In this document: in pieces, positions 4,997-6,580 of the stretch
Layout of the letters: each line of letters begins with the position of its first letter
How positions within the stretch are numbered: position 1 is the stretch's first letter
From: Solirubrobacterales bacterium
GTDB taxonomy: Bacteria; Actinomycetota; Thermoleophilia; Solirubrobacterales; Solirubrobacteraceae
DNA: 6,580 bases
Direction: 5' to 3'
Assembly (NCBI GenBank): GCA_013695395.1
Contig: JACDAP010000273.1
Location: 1 to 6,580 of the forward strand
Notes under the pieces: generated by a model
Told to the model about the DNA's origin: nothing
The model's database searches: none
Seen by the model: the letters and a program-made list of their open reading frames with translations, nothing else
Position numbers and translations under genes: made by a program

Positions 4997-6003
4997 CCCG
5001 GATCGGGATCAACGGCTTCGGCCGCATCGGCCGGCTCGCGCTGCGAGCGGCGTGGGACCGCCCCGAACTGGAGTTCGTCCACGTCAACGAGCCGGGAACC
5101 GACGCGCACGGCTGCGCGCACCTGCTCGCCTTCGACTCGGTCCACGGCCGTTGGGACCGCGAGGCCGCAGGGAGCGAGGAGGGGCTCGTGCTCGACGGCC
5201 GCCCGGTGGGCCACAGCTCGTTCGACACCCCGGGCGCGGTGCCGTGGGCCGAGCAGGGCGTTGAGCTCGTGCTCGAGTGCTCCGGGCGCTTCCGGACGAT
5301 GGGGACCCTCGCCCCGTACGCCGACGGGGGTGTCGCGAAGGTGCTCGTGGCGGCGCCGGTCAAGGACCGACGCGCGCTGAACGTCGTCCTCGGGGTCAAC
5401 GACCACCTGTACGACCCGGCGACCCACGACGTGCTCACCGCCGCCTCGTGCACCACGAACTGCCTGGCGCCGGTGGTGAAGGTCCTCCACGAGGGGCTCG
5501 GGATCCGGCACGGCTCGATCACCACCCTGCACGACCTCACGAACACGCAGACGATCGTCGACGCGCCGCACAAGGACCTGCGGCGGGCGCGCGCGGCCGG
5601 GCTCTCGCTGATCCCGACGAGCACCGGCTCGGCGACGGCGATCGGGCTGATCTTCCCGGAGCTCGAGGGGCGCCTGGACGGCCTGGCGGTCCGGGTCCCG
5701 CTGCTGAACGCCTCGCTCACCGACGCGGTCTTCGAGGTGGCGCGGGAGACGAGCGTCCGAGAGGTCAACGCGCTCTTCGCGGCCGCAGCGGACGGCCCGC
5801 TTGCCGGGATCCTCGGCTACGAGGAGCGGCCGCTGGTCTCCGTCGACTACCGCGGCGACCCCCGCTCCGGCATCGTCGACGCGCTCTCCACCATGGTCAC
5901 CGGCGGCACCCAGGTCAAGGTGCTGGCCTGGTACGACAACGAGTGGGGCTACGCGAACCGGCTCGTGGAGCTGGCGGCGATGGTGGGCGGGAGCCTGCGG
6001 TGA
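4993..6003 (+). CDS. ArsJ-associated glyceraldehyde-3-phosphate dehydrogenase
   Basis: This is a 336-residue GAPDH. In arsJ operons this enzyme uses arsenate instead of phosphate and forms the unstable 1-arseno-3-phosphoglycerate, which ArsJ expels. The Rossmann motif INGFGRIGR (6-14) binds NAD. The catalytic cysteine is 153 in SCTTNC, and the partner histidine is 180 in LHDLTNTQ. The C-terminal signature [11 protein letters not shown] (313-323) is intact. Differences from glycolytic GAPDH include HDLTNTQ in place of the usual [22 protein letters not shown] (31-45) near the NAD ribose site, and [13 protein letters not shown] (191-203). These agree with the arsenic-linked subfamily as I remember it. 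The start overlaps the arsM stop by four bases (ATGA), and arsJ overlaps the end (GTGA), so translational coupling is likely. Its position directly before arsJ makes an ordinary glycolytic role less likely. Confidence 0.93.
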   Translation: MTRIGINGFGRIGRLALRAAWDRPELEFVHVNEPGTDAHGCAHLLAFDSVHGRWDREAAGSEEGLVLDGRPVGHSSFDTPGAVPWAEQGVELVLECSGRFRTMGTLAPYADGGVAKVLVAAPVKDRRALNVVLGVNDHLYDPATHDVLTAASCTTNCLAPVVKVLHEGLGIRHGSITTLHDLTNTQTIVDAPHKDLRRARAAGLSLIPTSTGSATAIGLIFPELEGRLDGLAVRVPLLNASLTDAVFEVARETSVREVNALFAAAADGPLAGILGYEERPLVSVDYRGDPRSGIVDALSTMVTGGTQVKVLAWYDNEWGYANRLVELAAMVGGSLR

Positions 6004-6580
6004 GCACCGCCGCCGTCCAGGCGAAGGCGGACCTCCGCAACTACGTCCTGGTCACCGCGGCCTACTGGGCCGACACGGTCGCCGACGGCGCGATCAGGCT
6101 GCTCGTGCTCTTCACCTTCTTCGAGCGCGGATACAGCCCGATCGAGGTCGCCTCCCTGTTCCTCTTCTACGAGCTCTTCGGGGTGATAACGAACCTCGTC
6201 GGCGGCTTCCTCGCGGCCCGGCTGGGGCTGCGCTTCACGCTGCTCTCCGGCCTCGGCTTCCAGCTGCTGGCGCTCACGATGCTCGCCGTCGCGCCCGCCT
6301 CGCTGCTCGTCGTCCCCTACGTGATGGTGGCGCAGGCGCTTTCGGGGATCGCGAAGGACCTCACGAAGATGAGCTCGAAGAGCGCGATCAAGCTGATCGT
6401 CCCGGACGACGCGGAGGGGCAGCTCTACCGCTGGGTCTCCCTGCTCACCGGCTCGAAGAACGCGCTGAAGGGCGTCGGCTTCTTCCTCGGCGGGCTGCTT
6501 CTGACCCTGTTCGGGTTCCGGACGGCGCTCCTCGTGCTCATCGCGATCGTCGGGAGCGGGCTGCTCGTCGTGCTCGTGGG
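6000..6580 (+). CDS. arsJ: Organoarsenical efflux permease ArsJ (N-terminal part, cut by window edge)
   Basis: This is a major-facilitator-type membrane exporter of 1-arseno-3-phosphoglycerate, which hydrolyses outside to arsenate, giving arsenate resistance without reduction. The window holds 193 codons; complete family members have about 400. Family motifs are clear: [20 protein letters not shown] (near 21-40), [20 protein letters not shown], the highly typical [20 protein letters not shown], and [20 protein letters not shown]. Hydrophobic stretches form about five to six membrane segments before the cut. The GTG start at 6000 overlaps the gapdh stop by four bases (GTGA), and no other start fits as well. 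The gene has no sign of damage in the part seen. Confidence 0.95.
   Translation, partial: MSTAAVQAKADLRNYVLVTAAYWADTVADGAIRLLVLFTFFERGYSPIEVASLFLFYELFGVITNLVGGFLAARLGLRFTLLSGLGFQLLALTMLAVAPASLLVVPYVMVAQALSGIAKDLTKMSSKSAIKLIVPDDAEGQLYRWVSLLTGSKNALKGVGFFLGGLLLTLFGFRTALLVLIAIVGSGLLVVLV

Noticed and set aside
4582..5571. Long minus-strand open frames opposite arsM and gapdh (also at 4106-4882 and 4977-5768)
   Set aside because: They are antisense to clear ArsM and GAPDH coding sequence, with low-complexity composition and no family motifs.
1..6580. tRNA, rRNA, CRISPR array, insertion sequence or attachment site
   Set aside because: I saw no spaced identical repeats of CRISPR type, no transposase or integrase motifs, no terminal inverted repeats and no tRNA-like cloverleaf. 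The short 11-bp repeats are explained as regulatory sites.

Overview
The window is very GC-rich, with strongly G/C-ending codons, several start codons placed directly behind -10 hexamers (leaderless style) and PHO-box-like 11-bp direct repeats built on TTCACC. Together this suggests an actinobacterium. From remembered resemblance of the two short winged-helix proteins to proteins of the Thermoleophilia/Solirubrobacterales, that class is my best guess, but this is inference and not shown by the sequence.

Layout, left to right. (1) Minus strand: the high-affinity phosphate uptake operon pstS-pstC-pstA. It is transcribed leftward with short gaps and runs off the left edge inside pstA. (2) Minus strand: a 127-residue stand-alone winged-helix DNA-binding protein (wHTH-1) directly upstream of pstS. 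(3) Plus strand, divergent: a PhoU-like DUF47 protein. (4) Plus strand: a second stand-alone winged-helix protein (wHTH-2) clearly related to the first. (5) Plus strand: an arsenic operon arsR-arsM-gapdh-arsJ in which every gene overlaps the next, with arsJ cut off by the right edge. There is no gene-free stretch above 300 bases.

Regulation is the most interesting part. Three clusters of TTCAC/GTCACC repeats spaced 11 bp apart precede pstS, wHTH-1 and wHTH-2. Each is oriented with transcription, as expected of binding sites for PhoB/PhoP-type regulators. Both wHTH proteins have the DNA-binding half of that family but no receiver domain, and there is no room upstream for one. The simplest reading is a phosphate-limitation island in which one or two receiver-less PhoP-like regulators (or a full-length PhoP elsewhere) control pst and themselves.

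The arsenic operon makes physiological sense beside pst, because arsenate is a phosphate analogue that enters through phosphate transporters. GAPDH plus ArsJ exports arsenate as 1-arseno-3-phosphoglycerate, ArsM methylates arsenite, and ArsR senses arsenite. The ars operon has its own promoter-like sequence and no visible PHO box, so direct co-regulation with pst is not shown.
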